A program made the position numbers and the translations under genes. 64,000 bases of DNA from an uncultured Collinsella sp. (GTDB lineage: Bacteria; Actinomycetota; Coriobacteriia; Coriobacteriales; Coriobacteriaceae): assembly GCA_900545745.1 (NCBI GenBank), contig URAD01000008.1, positions 10,111 to 74,110 on the forward strand. The letters run 5' to 3'. The notes under the pieces were generated by a model. That model did not search any database. It worked only from the letters and a program-made list of their open reading frames with translations, and had not been told where the DNA came from. Below, piece by piece: positions 63,047-64,000 of the stretch. How positions within the stretch are numbered: the stretch's first letter is position 1; each line of letters starts with the position of its first letter.

Positions 63047-64000
63047 CTAGGCGTATCCAAGCTTCCTGCGGTACTCCATCGGGCTCAGCCACCCGAGGGA
63101 CTTCTTGATCCGCTCCTCACGATAGTACACGAGGTAGGCCTCGAGCCTTCCCATGAACTCCTCGGCCGTCACGCCCTCCCAGTCCCTGTAGCGGAAGAAC
63201 TCGTTCTTGAGGCGCCCGAAGAAGCCCTCGCAGGCCGAGTTGTCCGGGCTGCAGCCCTTCGCGGACATGCTCCTGACCAGGCCGTTCTCCTCGCAGATCC
63301 CAATCCACTCCGGCCAGCGGTAGTGGCCGCCCCGGTCCGAGTGGATCGTCGTGCGCCCGCCCGCCGGCCTCGCCGCGCAGGCCTTGAGCAGGCTCGAGTT
63401 CGCGAGGCGCTTGTCGGGGTGCAGCCCGATCGACCAGGCGACGGGCATCCCGTCGAAGCAGTCGACGATCGGGCTCAGGTAGACCTTCTCGCCGCCCGGG
63501 AGCCTGAACTCGGTGATGTCGGTGAGCCACAGCCGGTTGGGCTCGTCGGCGTGGAAATTCCTGTTCACGAGGTTCTCCGGCGCCTTGGAGACCTCGCCGG
63601 CGTAGGAGCTGTAGCCCCGGGCGCGCCTCTTGTTGTAGACGACCTCGAGGCCCTCCTCGCGCATCACGCGGGCCACGCGCTTCTCGCTGGCGCGGACGCC
63701 CTCGCGGCGCAGGCGCGCCCAGACGGTGCGGTACCCCCAGCACCCCGAGCCCTCGCGGAAGATGCGCACCACGCGGTCGCGTATGTCGGCGTCGCGGTCG
63801 CGCGGCGCGGCGACGCGGGGCCTCCAGTACTCATAGGAGCTCTTCGATATCCTCAAGAAACCTGTGATCGAGCGGAGGGGCAGGGCGGTCGCCAGCCTCA
63901 ATCTCTCGCCGAGCTCGCACTTGCTCCTGTTCGAGATCGAAGCCGGGTCCCACCCTTCCGCTTTTAGGTCGGCCAACACCGCCCTGAGCAGCAGGTTCTC
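63047..64000 (-). CDS. IS3-family transposase (OrfB/DDE integrase), 5' end beyond window
   Basis: Transposase frame open to the right edge; the last codons at the edge read ENLLLRAVLADLKAEGWDPA, so the true start lies outside. The HTH_21-like region (REGSGCWGYRTVWARLRREG) precedes the rve core with catalytic D (LWLTDITEF), D (HSDRGGHY) and E (NSACEGFFGRLK). Its GC content and arginine codon use are higher than in neighbours, a sign of transfer. The left boundary of the element should lie between 62970 and 63046. Upstream OrfA is probably fused or overlapping. Confidence 0.9.
   Translation of the reverse strand, partial: ENLLLRAVLADLKAEGWDPASISNRSKCELGERLRLATALPLRSITGFLRISKSSYEYWRPRVAAPRDRDADIRDRVVRIFREGSGCWGYRTVWARLRREGVRASEKRVARVMREEGLEVVYNKRRARGYSSYAGEVSKAPENLVNRNFHADEPNRLWLTDITEFRLPGGEKVYLSPIVDCFDGMPVAWSIGLHPDKRLANSSLLKACAARPAGGRTTIHSDRGGHYRWPEWIGICEENGLVRSMSAKGCSPDNSACEGFFGRLKNEFFRYRDWEGVTAEEFMGRLEAYLVYYREERIKKSLGWLSPMEYRRKLGYA

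Overview
The window looks like chromosomal DNA of a Coriobacteriia gut actinobacterium, most probably Collinsella. It is GC-rich, uses strong AAGGAGG-type ribosome binding sites with some GTG and TTG starts, and carries an LPXTG-type pilus operon, Kdp and Feo transport clusters, a lactate racemase (lar) set and many intergenic palindromes. The genus is inferred from gene content and family resemblance; no 16S or marker search was possible. No rRNA, tRNA or CRISPR array was recognised.

Layout. 1-6905: minus-strand pilus/adhesin operon of three sortase substrates, running off the left edge. 7.4-13.6 kb: HAD phosphatase, MFS exporter, molybdopterin genes (moaA and a moaC-mobB fusion) and an orphan AbiEi/PD-(D/E)XK-like gene bracketed by two copies of one palindrome. 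13.9-16.2 kb: MATE exporter plus MerR regulator behind a MerR-type promoter. 16.2-24.7 kb: ligA, an HtrA-type protease, an orphan OmpR-family (GlnR-like) regulator directly after glnA, then LacI and GntR regulators. 24.8-26.4 kb: palindromes and a helically phased 10-bp repeat array in front of an Orc/STAND-like ATPase. 27-29 kb: flavin/Fe-S enoate reductase. 29.2-37.4 kb: kdpFABC (minus) divergent from kdpDE (plus). 37.5-40.9 kb: feoA-feoA-feoB plus a FeoB-associated small protein, with two inverted-repeat operators. 41-46.7 kb: HPr-like protein with a natural Asp46, aspS, serB, and larB-larC-tetR. 47-49.1 kb: larA and a lactate-channel-type aquaporin. 49.9-54.3 kb: ppc and hisS. 54.6-62.8 kb: collapsed MFS gene, M20 amidohydrolase, EamA transporter and two YhgE/Pip membrane proteins. 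63.0 kb to the end: IS3-family transposase cut by the right edge.

Links between genes. KdpD/KdpE should control the divergent kdpFABC, and an 11-bp-spaced direct repeat lies between them. MerR should control its own operon with the MATE pump. The GlnR-like protein sits 50 bp behind glnA. LarA, LarB, LarC and the aquaporin form a nickel-pincer lactate racemase set, but larE is not in the window and LarC lacks its C-terminal half.

The most unusual layer is intergenic: at least six families of palindromic repeats, several in 2-4 copies, mostly at gene ends. One 203-bp element has perfect 29-bp terminal inverted repeats, and two large nested hairpins share conserved internal motifs. All coordinates were read by eye from the sequence; functions are homology-style calls made without database searches.
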